Source: Gammaproteobacteria bacterium (GTDB lineage: Bacteria; Pseudomonadota; Gammaproteobacteria; Pseudomonadales; Azotimanducaceae). From it: a stretch of DNA of 64,000 nt. A program made the translations under genes and the position numbers. Below, piece after piece: positions 8,033 to 17,507 of the stretch. The notes beneath the pieces are model-generated. The model was not told the DNA's origin, ran no database searches, and saw only the letters and a program-made list of their open reading frames with translations. The stretch's first letter is position 1; each line of letters starts with the position of its first letter. Location of the stretch: the NCBI GenBank assembly GCA_028821125.1, contig JAPPHD010000037.1:52714-116713 (forward strand). Direction: 5' to 3'.

Positions 8033-10117
8033 ATGGACAACCAACGGACGACACAGGCCAGGCCATACCTTGGCGTTGACGTCGGCGGCACGTTCACCGA
8101 CCTGGCCTTCTACGACGAGAGCGGGGAACTCACCTGCATCAAGGTGGCGAGCACGCCCGCGACGCCCGGTCTGAGCACCTTGCAGGGCGTCAACGAACTG
8201 CGGCGGCTCTCTTCCTGTACGGATGCCGCCTGGTCGGAAATGAGCCACACGCACAGCAACACCGTGGCGGTCAACTGCCTGATCGAGCGCACGGGCGCGA
8301 AACTCGGGCTGCTGGTGACGGCGGGATTCCGGGATACCCTGGAGATCGCGCGCATGACGATACCCGAGCCGGCCCGTTACGACTCCCGCCGGCCCGTTCC
8401 GCTGGTGCCGCGCCGCCGGGTTGCCGGGGTGGAGGAACGCATCGATGCCGAAGGCCGCGTCGTGAAGCCCCTCGATGCGGAATCGGCAATCGCCGCCGCC
8501 GCCCGCCTCGGGGAACTCGGGTGCGAGATCCTGGTGATCTGTTTCCTGCACAGCTACAAGAACCCGGCCCACGAGCGGGAAGCCCGCGCCGCCATCGAGC
8601 GCGAGCTCCCCGGGCTGCCCGTGGAGATCTCTTCGGACGTGTGGCCGCAGGCCCGGGAATTCGAGCGCGCCACGCTCGCGCTGGTCAACGCGCACATTCG
8701 TCCGGCCGTGGAACGGCAGGCGAAACTGCTCGTGGGCGGCATGGCCGAGCGGGGCGTCGGTACGCCGGCACGCGGCTCGCGTTCCAACGGCGGCATGGAG
8801 CTCCTGGCCACCATGGCCGAACGGCCGGTGACCGCCCTGCTGTCCGGGCCTGCCGCCGGCGTCGCGGGGGCGGCGGCGGCCGCAGCGGATGCGGGTTGGA
8901 CCGGGGCGAACCTCATGACCCTCGATGTGGGCGGCACCAGTGCCGACATCGGCGTCGTTCGAGGCGGGCGGCCCGTGCTGAGTGCCGAGGAGCGGGTCGC
9001 GGATTTCCCGATCCTGGTTCCGACGGTGGCGGTCTCCGCCATCGGGGCCGGCGGCGGCTCCATTATCTGGACGGATCCGACCGGTGCGCTGAAGATCGGA
9101 CCGAAAAGCACCGGCGCGGACCCGGGCCCGGCCTGCTACGGGCTCAAGGGCGGCGGCGTGGCGGCCATGACCGATGCGTTCCTGCTGGCCGGATTGCTCA
9201 ATCCCCAACGGTTGCTGGGCGGCCGGATGAAGGTGCACCCGGATCGCGCCCGCCGGGCCCTGGAAGCGGTGGGCGGGCAGGTGGGCCTGTCGCCCGAACA
9301 GGTGGCGGACGGCGCCATCCAGGTCGCTACGGCCATGCTCGCCGCGGAGTCGACGAGCGTGCTGGCGCGGCGTGACGTCGATCTCTCAAGGTATCGCATG
9401 GTCGCCTACGGGGGCGCAGGCCCGCTGGTGGCGGCGCTGGTGGCCGAGGCGGTCTATGTGAACTCGGTACTGATCCCGCCGGTGCCCGGCACCTTGAGCG
9501 CGCTGGGCGCCGCACAGGCCGACCTCGAAGGTGACTTCGTGCAGCCGATCTATCGCGGCCTGGACAGCCTCGATGCGGCCTCGCTCGGCGGCGCCCTGGA
9601 GGGAATCCGCAGCCAGACCGCCGGCTGGCTGGAGCGGGAGGCGGTGGGTCTTCGTGTGCAGCACGCCGTGGTCGAGTACAGCGCGGAGATGCGCTACGAA
9701 GGGCAGGGTTTCGATGTGACCGTCCCGATCGATGAAGCCTGGCTCGCCGCAGGCGATTCGGCGGCGATACTCGCGGCGTTCCACGACGCGCACCAGCGGG
9801 CCTTCGGCCACAGCCACCGGGGCACGCCCGCCTGGCTGCAGGAGCTGCGCGCCCACCTCACCGGCCGGCTGCCGAAACCGGCGCCGGCATCGTTGCAGAG
9901 CGCGGAGGTCGGCGGCGACCCGTCCATCCGCAATATCCGGCTGCGCGGCAAGGAGGTAGAAGGCCGTATCTTCAATCGGGAAGACATCGCCGCCGACAGC
10001 CGCATTGCCGGTCCGGCGATCGTCGAGCAGATGGATACCACCACCCTGGTGCCCGACGGCTGGATGCTGACGCTTGCCCTCAACGGAGCGTTGATTCTGG
10101 AAAGGGGCGCGGCTTGA
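8033..10117 (+). CDS. hyuA: Hydantoinase/oxoprolinase family protein, subunit A
   Basis: A 694-residue HyuA-type protein. The ASKHA nucleotide-binding signature GVDVGGTFTD opens the sequence, followed by THSNTVAVNCLIERTGAKLG, a central DVGGTSADIGVVRGG phosphate motif and GAGGGSIIW. The family, with HyuB, catalyses ATP-dependent opening of 5-membered cyclic amides (N-methylhydantoin, 5-oxoproline); acetophenone and acetone carboxylases are relatives, so substrate is open. The start at 8033 is preceded by GAAGGGAA. It forms an operon with the MFS carrier and hyuB. Confidence 0.9.
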   Translation: MDNQRTTQARPYLGVDVGGTFTDLAFYDESGELTCIKVASTPATPGLSTLQGVNELRRLSSCTDAAWSEMSHTHSNTVAVNCLIERTGAKLGLLVTAGFRDTLEIARMTIPEPARYDSRRPVPLVPRRRVAGVEERIDAEGRVVKPLDAESAIAAAARLGELGCEILVICFLHSYKNPAHEREARAAIERELPGLPVEISSDVWPQAREFERATLALVNAHIRPAVERQAKLLVGGMAERGVGTPARGSRSNGGMELLATMAERPVTALLSGPAAGVAGAAAAAADAGWTGANLMTLDVGGTSADIGVVRGGRPVLSAEERVADFPILVPTVAVSAIGAGGGSIIWTDPTGALKIGPKSTGADPGPACYGLKGGGVAAMTDAFLLAGLLNPQRLLGGRMKVHPDRARRALEAVGGQVGLSPEQVADGAIQVATAMLAAESTSVLARRDVDLSRYRMVAYGGAGPLVAALVAEAVYVNSVLIPPVPGTLSALGAAQADLEGDFVQPIYRGLDSLDAASLGGALEGIRSQTAGWLEREAVGLRVQHAVVEYSAEMRYEGQGFDVTVPIDEAWLAAGDSAAILAAFHDAHQRAFGHSHRGTPAWLQELRAHLTGRLPKPAPASLQSAEVGGDPSIRNIRLRGKEVEGRIFNREDIAADSRIAGPAIVEQMDTTTLVPDGWMLTLALNGALILERGAA

Positions 10118-10139
10118 GATTCACTTGGGAGGAGTCCCG

Positions 10140-12161
10140 ATGACCACAGCGGCACAACAGGCTGCGGCAGCGGCGATCGACACGGAGATCTTCGCCAACC
10201 TGTTCCGCGCCATCGTCAATGAGATGAGCTGGATCATCCAGCGCTCGGCCCACACCACCTTCGTCAAGGAAACCATGGACTTCGGCACCGCACTGGTGAC
10301 CCCGGAGGGCGAACAGTTCGCGGTCAACGACTCCACCGGAGTCAACGCCCTGGTCGGCACCCCCATGGCGCCGGGCATCGAGGCCTTCACCGACTGGGCG
10401 CCCGGCGATGTGGCCATCACCAACGACCCCTATACCACCGACGGCATGGTCACCCACCTGAACGACATCTTTTTCCTCAAGCCCCTGTTCGTCGACGGCG
10501 AACTGCTGTGCTTCGTCTGGGCGTTCATCCATTGCAGCGACATCGGCGGCAACGTGCCGGGCAGCATCGACGGCAACAACCGGGAGGTCTTTCAGGAAGG
10601 CCTGCGCATCAAGTCCACCAAGCTGTACCGGGCGGGGGTCCTGAACCAGGACATGGTGGACGTGATCGCCAGCAACTGCCGCAGCCCGGAGATGAACTGG
10701 GGCGACCTGGGCGCGACGATATCGGGCCTGAACCGGGGGGAGGAACGCCTTCGGCAACTGATCGCCCGTTACGATGTGGAAACGGTGCGGGGCGCCATGT
10801 ACCGGATGCTGGACCGGGCCGAGGCGCTGACCCGGGAGGTGCTGAAGGGCATACCGCCGGGTTCCTACGAATTCGTCGAGTACATTGAAGACAGCTATGT
10901 GAGCGCGGTGCCGATTCGGGCGATGCTCAGGCTGACGTCGCGGGGGGACGGCAGCGTGGAGCTGGACCTCACCGGTTCTGACCCGCAGGTGGCCTGTTCG
11001 TTCAACATGCCCACGGGCGGCCAGAAGCACCACCCGATGCTGTCGGTCGCCATCATGAACCTGGTGGTGACGCTGAGCGAGGCGCCGATATTCAATGCCG
11101 GCATTCTGCGCTGCATCGACCTGGTGCTGCCCAGCCACTCGTTCGTCAACGCCTCCTTCCCGGCTGCCTGCGGGATGCGCGTGCTGACCACCCTGCGGGT
11201 GCACGACATGACGCTGGGCGCCCTGGCCGCCGCCATTCCCGGGCGGGTTCCCGCGGGGGGCGCGGGGCAGCTCGCGGTCATCTCCGTCTCGACGGCGGAT
11301 TTCGCCGGCAAGACCCGGGTGGTGGCCGCCAACGCGGTGGCGGGCGGCGCCGGCGGCGGGCTCGGCCTGGACGGCCTGTCGGGCGCCGACTATCCCACCT
11401 CGGCCCTGCGCAACATTCCGGTGGAAGTGCTCGAAGCGGAGGCGCCCGTGCTGGCGCACCGCTACACCCTGCTAACCGATTCGGAAGGCGCGGGCAGGCA
11501 TCGGGGCGGGTTCGGCGTCGAATACGCGTTCGAGATTACCGATGGCCGGGCCAGGGTGGTCGTCCGCGGCAAGGACCGCTACCGCTTCTGCGCCTGGGGC
11601 GTCGGCGGCGGCAAGGCGGCGATACCGAGTTTCAGCCGGGTGCGGCAGGCGGACGGGACGGAGGTCGATGTCGGCAAGCAGTCGGTCTATCAACCGGAGC
11701 CGGGCGACCTGCTGATCGTCGGCGGCGGCGGTGGCGGCGGCTACGGCAACCCCATGGAGCGGGACCCCGACCGGGTGCGCGGGGACATTCTCGACGGACT
11801 GGTCTCGCCGGAGCGCGCCAGGGAGCAGTATGGGGTGGCGCTCGCCGCCGACGGCGAGATCGACCGCGAGGCAACGGCCGCGCTACGCGAGAAATCCGGG
11901 GCAACCGGGGATGCCCGCAGTACGACCCCGGCCGGAAACGGCCCGATGGAGGTCGACTTCGGGCCGGGCCGCTCGCAATGGCAGGCAGACTGGCAGGAAA
12001 CCTATGCGATCATCGCCGAGTGGTGCGGTAAGTTTCCTCCCAACGGCCGGAGACTTGCACAGGAGCGGGCGTACCTGCGCGCCGTGAAACGCCTGTCCCC
12101 CGCACCGGCACGCCGGGATGTCCTCAACCTGCTCGAGCAAATTGAGGAGGAGTGGGCGTAG
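10140..12161 (+). CDS. hyuB: Hydantoinase/oxoprolinase family protein, subunit B
   Basis: A 673-residue HyuB-type subunit. The start at 10140 follows a strong GGGAGGAG site. Family landmarks include RSAHTTFVKETMDFG near the N terminus, TNDPY.TDGMVTHLND, HCSDIGG..PGSI, a central DLTGSDPQ segment, GGAGGG.G.DGLSG, HRGGFG and a Gly-rich GGGGGGGYGNP near the end of the core. About 85 residues after the usual end (from GATGDARST to EEEWA) form a hydrophilic C-terminal extension, which the second hyuB at 24202 lacks. It partners hyuA, from which it is separated by 22 bases; the pair should form a cytoplasmic complex. Confidence 0.9.
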   Translation: MTTAAQQAAAAAIDTEIFANLFRAIVNEMSWIIQRSAHTTFVKETMDFGTALVTPEGEQFAVNDSTGVNALVGTPMAPGIEAFTDWAPGDVAITNDPYTTDGMVTHLNDIFFLKPLFVDGELLCFVWAFIHCSDIGGNVPGSIDGNNREVFQEGLRIKSTKLYRAGVLNQDMVDVIASNCRSPEMNWGDLGATISGLNRGEERLRQLIARYDVETVRGAMYRMLDRAEALTREVLKGIPPGSYEFVEYIEDSYVSAVPIRAMLRLTSRGDGSVELDLTGSDPQVACSFNMPTGGQKHHPMLSVAIMNLVVTLSEAPIFNAGILRCIDLVLPSHSFVNASFPAACGMRVLTTLRVHDMTLGALAAAIPGRVPAGGAGQLAVISVSTADFAGKTRVVAANAVAGGAGGGLGLDGLSGADYPTSALRNIPVEVLEAEAPVLAHRYTLLTDSEGAGRHRGGFGVEYAFEITDGRARVVVRGKDRYRFCAWGVGGGKAAIPSFSRVRQADGTEVDVGKQSVYQPEPGDLLIVGGGGGGGYGNPMERDPDRVRGDILDGLVSPERAREQYGVALAADGEIDREATAALREKSGATGDARSTTPAGNGPMEVDFGPGRSQWQADWQETYAIIAEWCGKFPPNGRRLAQERAYLRAVKRLSPAPARRDVLNLLEQIEEEWA

Positions 12162-12199
12162 TCGCCTGGATTCGCCTGCGTTCCATCGCTCGTGAGTTC

Positions 12200-14695
12200 A
12201 TGAACACCAGGACAGTCATTCGATTTCTCGCCGTTGGCGCCGTTGTCGCGACAATGGCGGACAGCGCTGCGCTGGCGGAAACAGTCCAATCGCCTGTCCC
12301 GGACGACTCCGGACGGGTCGAAGAGATGGTCGTCACCGCCGATCTCGACAGCCTGCCCGGTGAGGGCGTCACGTCGTTGTTCGGTTTCAACAAGTCGCTC
12401 CTGGAGACGCCGCGGTCGGCATCGACGGTGAGCGACGAGATGATGGACCGCTTCATCATTCGGGACATCGACGAGTTGATCAATCTGGTGCCCGGCAGCT
12501 TCACGCAGTCGTTTTTCGGCGTGGCCGGGTCCCTCGACATCCGCGGCACGCCGGGCGAGACCTATTTTCGCGGGATGCGGCGCCTCGACAATCCCGGCAA
12601 CTACCCGACGCCGCTCGGGGCCTCGAAGCGCGTGGACATCGTGCGCGGGCCGGCGTCGCCGATCCACGGGCCGTCGAAAATCGGCGGCTATCTGAACTTC
12701 AACCCGAAGTCCGCCCGCATCGAGGAGACGGGGGAGTTCATCGCCGATGCCACCGGCACGGTCGGGGTGGACTTGGGTTCCTGGAACCGGCGCGTGCTAA
12801 GCGCCGAGGTGGGCGGGCCCGGGCACCTGGGCGGGCAGGCTTTCGGCTATTGGCTCTACGGGATGCACGAGGACTCGGGCAGCTATTACCGCAACAGCGG
12901 GACCGAGCAGACGATCGTGCAGGCGTCCTTCGACCTGGATGTAGGAGCCGTTCAGTTCCAGTTCGGGGGCATGGTCCACGACTTCACCGGGAACCAGATT
13001 GCGGGCTGGAACCGGCTGACCCAGAACCTGGTGGACCGGGGCCTCTACGTGACCGGTTCGCCCCGGCCGCTGGACGCGGACGGCGACGGTTACATCTCCC
13101 ACCAGGAATTCGACATCGACGGCGACGGATTTTCCGACTTCAGTCCGTTCGCCGCGGGACTGGCGCCGGGCGCGCGGGGCGGGCTCCGTCCCAATGAGCC
13201 GTTCGAGGGCGCCTGCACGATCGGCGCGACCCTGGTGTTCGGCTGCCGCGCCGACCTGCTCGGGCTGACCTCGAGCGGAACGGCGACACTCACCGGCGAT
13301 CAGGTGCTGGTCGGGCCGGACGATGTCGTCTCCAACGAAGTCATCACGCTGTATTTCGACACCATAGTCGTCGTCGGCGGCAACTGGGAGTGGCGCAACC
13401 AGGCGTTTTTCGAGACCTACGACAACCTCAACGAGAACGAGTACGGGTTCTCGCAATTCCACGACTCCTGGGTGTTCGAGGACAAGCTTGTCGTCGCCAA
13501 CGAGTTCGTTCGCGGGGACACCCGCATTGCCGTTCAGGTCTCGCCGTCGGTGCGGATCACGGAGTTCGACCACGGCGACGACTACACCAACGAATACTTT
13601 GACCGGCGCGATCTCACGCTGCCGTCCAGCAGCCTCGCCAGACGGCTGCTGGCCACCCGGATCGACGACGACTACACGGAGTACTACATCGGCAGGACCG
13701 TGAATGTCGGTATCGCGGCGCTCGTCGACATGGATTGGCGGCGGGTCAACGTGCTTGCCGGCCTGCGCCACGACACGGTCGACATGGAGAGCCGCCAGCC
13801 GGTGGAGAAGCTGCTGCTGCCCAGTTCCAACAACTTCTGCCTCGATCCGTCCTGCGTCGTCGCGGAAGCGGAAGACCGGGTCGATGGCGTGTCGTGGACG
13901 GTGAGCCTCAGCTACCGCGCCGGTGCGGGACTGATCCCTTACGTTACCGCATCGCGGCAGGCCACCGTGATCGCGGGCCAGGGAGCGGAGATCGCAACCG
14001 CGAACATCGCCGACGGCCAGGCGTTCGATGATTCGACCCTGCTCGAGGTCGGCGTGAAGGGCAGCCTGCTCGGGGACGCGCTGTATTTCGCGCTGGCAGG
14101 CTACGAGCAGGAACGGACGGACTACTCGGCCCAGCAGACGGTGACCAACCAGGCCAGCCGCACCCGAGGACTGGAGTTCGAACTGCGCTGGGCGGCGAGC
14201 GAACGCCTGCTCATGACGTTGGGCTACTCCGATATCGAAGTCGTCAACCTGAACACGCTCGAGGCGGGCCAGCGATTCAGTTTCATCGGGGCCGACGACG
14301 TGCCCGGCATTCCGCCCGAGGCGATTTACGGCGGGTCATTGGGGGGCTCGGTGGTGCGCAGCGGCAGCAAGGGAGCGCGCCGCGCGGGAATCCCGGAAAA
14401 GATCCGGACCGCGACGGCGACTTATGATTTCGGCAGCGGACTTGCCGCGAGCGCCGGCGTCGTCGACGTTGCCTCGACACCATCCGGCTATTCGGGTTCG
14501 GTGGTGCTGCCGGGGTATACGCTGGTCAATGCCGGTCTGGTCTTCGAGGCCGGCAATTGGGTCGTGAGCGCGACGGCGAAAAACCTGACTGACGAGCGGT
14601 ACTTCCGCGCCAACTTCCCGAACCTGTTCGGGGGCGTGATCGTGCTGCCGGAGTTGCCGAGGCACTTTGCGGCGCGGGTCCAATACCGCTGGTAA
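12200..14695 (+). CDS. TonB-dependent outer-membrane receptor with Ca-binding-like loop
   Basis: An 831-residue outer-membrane receptor. After a signal peptide comes a short TonB-box-like stretch (EEMVVTA), the plug domain with LETPRSASTVSDEMM and FRGMRR, and a long beta-barrel ending in aromatic YRW. Residues 292-314 contain two D-x-D-x-D-G motifs (DADGDGYISHQEF, then DIDGDG), an EF-hand-like loop inserted in the barrel, probably extracellular. The start at 12200 gives a normal signal sequence; an upstream GTG-type start would add 16 residues. It follows hyuB by 38 bases, so uptake of a substrate or metal linked to the hydantoinase operon is inferred. It lacks a clear siderophore-specific signature. 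Confidence 0.88.
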   Translation: MNTRTVIRFLAVGAVVATMADSAALAETVQSPVPDDSGRVEEMVVTADLDSLPGEGVTSLFGFNKSLLETPRSASTVSDEMMDRFIIRDIDELINLVPGSFTQSFFGVAGSLDIRGTPGETYFRGMRRLDNPGNYPTPLGASKRVDIVRGPASPIHGPSKIGGYLNFNPKSARIEETGEFIADATGTVGVDLGSWNRRVLSAEVGGPGHLGGQAFGYWLYGMHEDSGSYYRNSGTEQTIVQASFDLDVGAVQFQFGGMVHDFTGNQIAGWNRLTQNLVDRGLYVTGSPRPLDADGDGYISHQEFDIDGDGFSDFSPFAAGLAPGARGGLRPNEPFEGACTIGATLVFGCRADLLGLTSSGTATLTGDQVLVGPDDVVSNEVITLYFDTIVVVGGNWEWRNQAFFETYDNLNENEYGFSQFHDSWVFEDKLVVANEFVRGDTRIAVQVSPSVRITEFDHGDDYTNEYFDRRDLTLPSSSLARRLLATRIDDDYTEYYIGRTVNVGIAALVDMDWRRVNVLAGLRHDTVDMESRQPVEKLLLPSSNNFCLDPSCVVAEAEDRVDGVSWTVSLSYRAGAGLIPYVTASRQATVIAGQGAEIATANIADGQAFDDSTLLEVGVKGSLLGDALYFALAGYEQERTDYSAQQTVTNQASRTRGLEFELRWAASERLLMTLGYSDIEVVNLNTLEAGQRFSFIGADDVPGIPPEAIYGGSLGGSVVRSGSKGARRAGIPEKIRTATATYDFGSGLAASAGVVDVASTPSGYSGSVVLPGYTLVNAGLVFEAGNWVVSATAKNLTDERYFRANFPNLFGGVIVLPELPRHFAARVQYRW

Positions 14696-14804
14696 GGGGC
14701 TGGACTTCCTGGCCGATTCCCGGAATCCGTGAAAGACACCCGGTTTGCATTCTGCGCTTCAACGCCCCAACGTGCGGGCGCGTCAATGTTTATGGTGATC
14801 GACG

Positions 14805-15572
14805 ATGAATGAACGCATTGCCGTGGCGGCCGGGCGGCTGCTGCTGATCGTGCTCTGGGCAGCGGCCTGGGAACTCACGGCGCAAAGCGGCGCCCTGCCC
14901 CGGGGCCTGATCGGCCAGCCTTCGGTGTTTCTCATGGATTTCGTCGAACTTCTCATCGACGGCACCTTTCCGACAGCGGCCCTGATCACGCTGCAGGCGG
15001 TTTTCATCGCTTTTGCGCTCGGTGCCGTGCTGGCGCTCGCGACGGCGCTGCTGATGACGGTGGCGCCTCTGGTGGAGCGGCTCGCCTCGCCCATCATCGA
15101 TGCTCTGAACGCGCTGCCCCGGGTGGCCCTGATCCCGCTCTTCATCCTCTGGTTCGGCATCGGGCTGGAACAGAAGGTGGCCTCCGGCGTCTCCATCATG
15201 TACTTCGTGCTGCTCTCCTACACCATGGCGGGCGCCAAATCGACGGACCCGGACCACCTGCGCCTGGCCCGCAGCCTGGGCATTCCCGGGTGGAAGGTTT
15301 TCGTCGAGATCATCGTGCCGAGCGCCTTGCCGGCCATATTCGCCGGCCTGCGCCTGGGCATGATCTACACGGTGCTCGGCGTGATCACCGCCGAACTGAT
15401 CGCCGGCGGCAAGGGCCTCGGCACACTGGTGAGCTACTACTCCAACACCTTCGACCCGAACGGCGTCTTCGCCACTTTGATCGCTCTCGTAATCGTCACG
15501 ACCGGCATGACCATGGCGATGACACGGATGGAACGGTCCATCATGAGGTGGCATGTCCCGATCACCACATGA
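14805..15572 (+). CDS. ABC transporter permease, nitrate/sulfonate/taurine type
   Basis: A 255-residue inner-membrane permease of the SsuC/TauC/NrtB type, with about six helices and a BPD-transport inner-membrane domain. The EAA-like coupling loop appears as RLARSLGIPGWKVFVEIIVPSALPAIFAGLRLG. The start is the ATG at 14805. It is the first gene of an importer whose binding protein (15766) and ATPase (17899) follow on the same strand. The substrate is unknown; relatives import sulfonates, taurine, nitrate or pyrimidine precursors. Confidence 0.9.
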   Translation: MNERIAVAAGRLLLIVLWAAAWELTAQSGALPRGLIGQPSVFLMDFVELLIDGTFPTAALITLQAVFIAFALGAVLALATALLMTVAPLVERLASPIIDALNALPRVALIPLFILWFGIGLEQKVASGVSIMYFVLLSYTMAGAKSTDPDHLRLARSLGIPGWKVFVEIIVPSALPAIFAGLRLGMIYTVLGVITAELIAGGKGLGTLVSYYSNTFDPNGVFATLIALVIVTTGMTMAMTRMERSIMRWHVPITT

Positions 15573-15592
15573 CGGCTCGGGTTGGCCCACAG

Positions 15593-15665
15593 TGTCGAGT
15601 CAATTGGACGGATGAATTTTGTCGATTGAACTCGACAATTTGCAACGTGACGAGTGCACTCGACA
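15593..15665. promoter_or_regulatory. Array of TTGTCGA/TCGACAA sites
   Basis: Between permease and binding-protein genes lies a cluster of related half sites. TGTCGAGT is at 15593-15600; a perfect inverted repeat TTGTCGA-N6-TCGACAA is at 15619-15638; ACTCGACA recurs at 15658-15665. Four copies in 73 bases in non-coding DNA suggest a cooperative operator. The binding factor is unknown. The array argues against reading frames that start at 15619. Confidence 0.55.
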
Positions 15666-15765
15666 AATGGACGACAAGACTTTCCGTGAAATCACCCGCG
15701 CTAGGAGTTTCCGGGGCCGTCCGCCTTCACGGTCGATTGGGCGCACTCTCAACTTGCCGGAGAGG

Positions 15766-16839
15766 ATGTCCCGGCGCGCCGCCCTGGTGATTCAGGAAGT
15801 CCGCAGACGCGGTCAGAATTTGCACGTAGTCGCAGCCATTCTGTTGGTCGTCGTCGGCGGTTGCGGCACCGAAAGCGATTCGGAAATCCGGCCCGTGCGC
15901 GTCCAGGTGTTCATCGGGGCCTACAGTTCGATACCGGTGCATGTGGCCGCCGAGAAAGGCTTCTTTCGCGAGCACGGGCTCGAGGTGGAAATGCTGCCCG
16001 CCAATTCGTCTTCCGCCGCCGTCGCCGCGCTGATCGGCGGCAGCATGGATATCGTGGAGAGCGCGCCCGACCTGGTGATGGCGAACATCGACAAGGGGAT
16101 CGAACTGAAGTTTCTCGCCGGCAACGAGAGCTCGAGCTACGTCACGCTGGTTGCCGGCAACCACGTGCCGTTGCCGGAAGCCGATGCCGGTTATGCGGAG
16201 ATCATGCGCCACCTGGCCGGGTATCGTATCGGCGTCAACGCCATCGGCGGCACGGTCTACCTGGCGGCGGTGCTGATGCTGGAGGATGCCGGGCTGACGG
16301 CGGAGTCGGTGGATTTCGTCGCAACCGGCAGCGCGGCGACAACGCTGTCCGCCTGGCAGGCGCAAGCCGTGGATGCGCAGATGACCTTTGCCCCGGTGCC
16401 TGAATTGCTCGAAACCCTGGGCGTCGCACGCCCGGTACTGGTTCTTGCAGACGACGGCCCGCCGTCGGTGCGGTTTCGCGGCCTGTTCTCGGGATGGGTC
16501 ACGAGTGCCGCCTTCCTGGAGCGTGATGCGGCGCGCGCCGAGGCGTTCATCGCGGCGCTCCGCGATGCCATCGACTGGATACGCGACCCGGCCAACCACG
16601 AAGAAATGGTGGGCCTGGCGAGCCGCCATGCACCTGTCGCCGCGCTTTCGGAATCCGAGAACCGCCAGGTTCTCGACGCGATGGTCACCAACTACCGGCG
16701 CTACTGGGGCTACGAGATCAGCCCGGCGGCCATCGAACTCTGGAACGATTATGCCCAGCGCTTCGAGTTGATCGGGGAGAGGGTCGCGTTCGCGGACATC
16801 GTCCATCAGGGGGCACCGGTTTGTGGTGACCCGTGCTGA
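15766..16839 (+). CDS. ABC transporter substrate-binding lipoprotein (NMT1/TauA-like)
   Basis: A 357-residue periplasmic binding protein of the NMT1/TauA/SsuA type. A basic N terminus, a hydrophobic segment and lipobox VGGC (C33) give a lipoprotein anchor. The fold begins with VRVQVFIGAYSSIPVHVAAEKGFFREHGLEVE, typical of this family, followed by ALIGGSMDIVESAPDLVMAN. I place the start at ATG 15766, since the longer frame runs through the repeated operator sites; a GTG 21 bases later is also possible. It works with the permease before it and the ATPase at 17899, from which it is separated by an inserted two-gene cassette. Ligand unknown. Confidence 0.88.
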   Translation: MSRRAALVIQEVRRRGQNLHVVAAILLVVVGGCGTESDSEIRPVRVQVFIGAYSSIPVHVAAEKGFFREHGLEVEMLPANSSSAAVAALIGGSMDIVESAPDLVMANIDKGIELKFLAGNESSSYVTLVAGNHVPLPEADAGYAEIMRHLAGYRIGVNAIGGTVYLAAVLMLEDAGLTAESVDFVATGSAATTLSAWQAQAVDAQMTFAPVPELLETLGVARPVLVLADDGPPSVRFRGLFSGWVTSAAFLERDAARAEAFIAALRDAIDWIRDPANHEEMVGLASRHAPVAALSESENRQVLDAMVTNYRRYWGYEISPAAIELWNDYAQRFELIGERVAFADIVHQGAPVCGDPC

Positions 16840-16852
16840 TTGCCTATCGGGC

Positions 16853-16934
16853 TTGACAGTCCCCGTCATATACTCTAAAAAACAAAGTACACTTGTTTTA
16901 ATAGAACTTTGTTTGTTCTTGAAAGGAGTAGAAG
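16853..16934 (+). promoter_or_regulatory. Promoter and inverted repeat before the membrane-protein/regulator cassette
   Basis: A consensus TTGACA (16853-16858) is followed after 17 bases by TAAAAA (16876-16881), a fair -10. Downstream lies the inverted repeat AACAAAGT (16881-16888) and ACTTTGTT (16906-16913), a probable operator for the winged-helix protein encoded second in the cassette. A GAAAGGAG ribosome site precedes the ATG at 16935. The segment is strikingly AT-rich against its surroundings. Confidence 0.6.
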
Positions 16935-17507
16935 ATGACGGATGCCAAGTTACTCAAGGACGACCTCGCCTACGTTCGGGCAGCGGCCGAGCGTTCCGGC
17001 CCCGACCATGTACCGGCCATCTATTTCCTTTGGGCCTCGTTGTGCCTGTGCGGATTTACCCTGATCGACCTGGTCGGGGCGGGGTCGAAGTGGATCGGCA
17101 TCTACTGGCTGGTCGCCGGTCCGGTCGGTACCGGCCTCACCTGGTGGATGTCGGTGCGGGCGGGCCGGCGCACCGGTCAGGCCGATCGTCGCAAGGGAAA
17201 GCGTTGGGTGAATCACTTCCTGGCGTTCTTCGCGGCGGGCCTGCTCGGCTGCGGCCTCGCGGCGACGGGAGAACTGAGCTGGTCGGGCCTGAGTTCGCTG
17301 TGGATTCTGTTGCTGGCGTTGACGTACTTCCTGGCTGGATTGCACCTGGAGCGACATCTGCTCCCGGTTGCGGGGGCTCTGGCGACAGGTTATGTGATTA
17401 CGCTTTTCCTGCCGGAGTACAGATTCGCGACAGCCGGCGTACTCGTTGCCCTGGCGCTGGCCGTGCAGGGTTTGCGTGGCACCGGGAACAGGCATGCAAC
17501 GAACTGA
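16935..17507 (+). CDS. Small integral membrane protein
   Basis: A 190-residue protein with about five hydrophobic helices (from AIYFLWASLCLCGFTLIDLV to the C-terminal TAGVLVALALAVQGL). A basic loop RAGRRTGQADRRKGKR follows the second helix and probably faces the cytoplasm. I recognise no enzyme motif. Its own promoter, a strong ribosome site and a 14-base overlap with the following winged-helix regulator show a self-contained two-gene unit. Membrane protein/regulator pairs of this layout are common and often of unknown role. Confidence 0.8.
   Translation: MTDAKLLKDDLAYVRAAAERSGPDHVPAIYFLWASLCLCGFTLIDLVGAGSKWIGIYWLVAGPVGTGLTWWMSVRAGRRTGQADRRKGKRWVNHFLAFFAAGLLGCGLAATGELSWSGLSSLWILLLALTYFLAGLHLERHLLPVAGALATGYVITLFLPEYRFATAGVLVALALAVQGLRGTGNRHATN

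Noticed and set aside
15619..15765. N-terminal extension of the ABC binding protein from TTG 15619
   Set aside because: It would run through the palindromic TTGTCGA array and put 49 polar residues before the lipoprotein signal, which must be near the N terminus.
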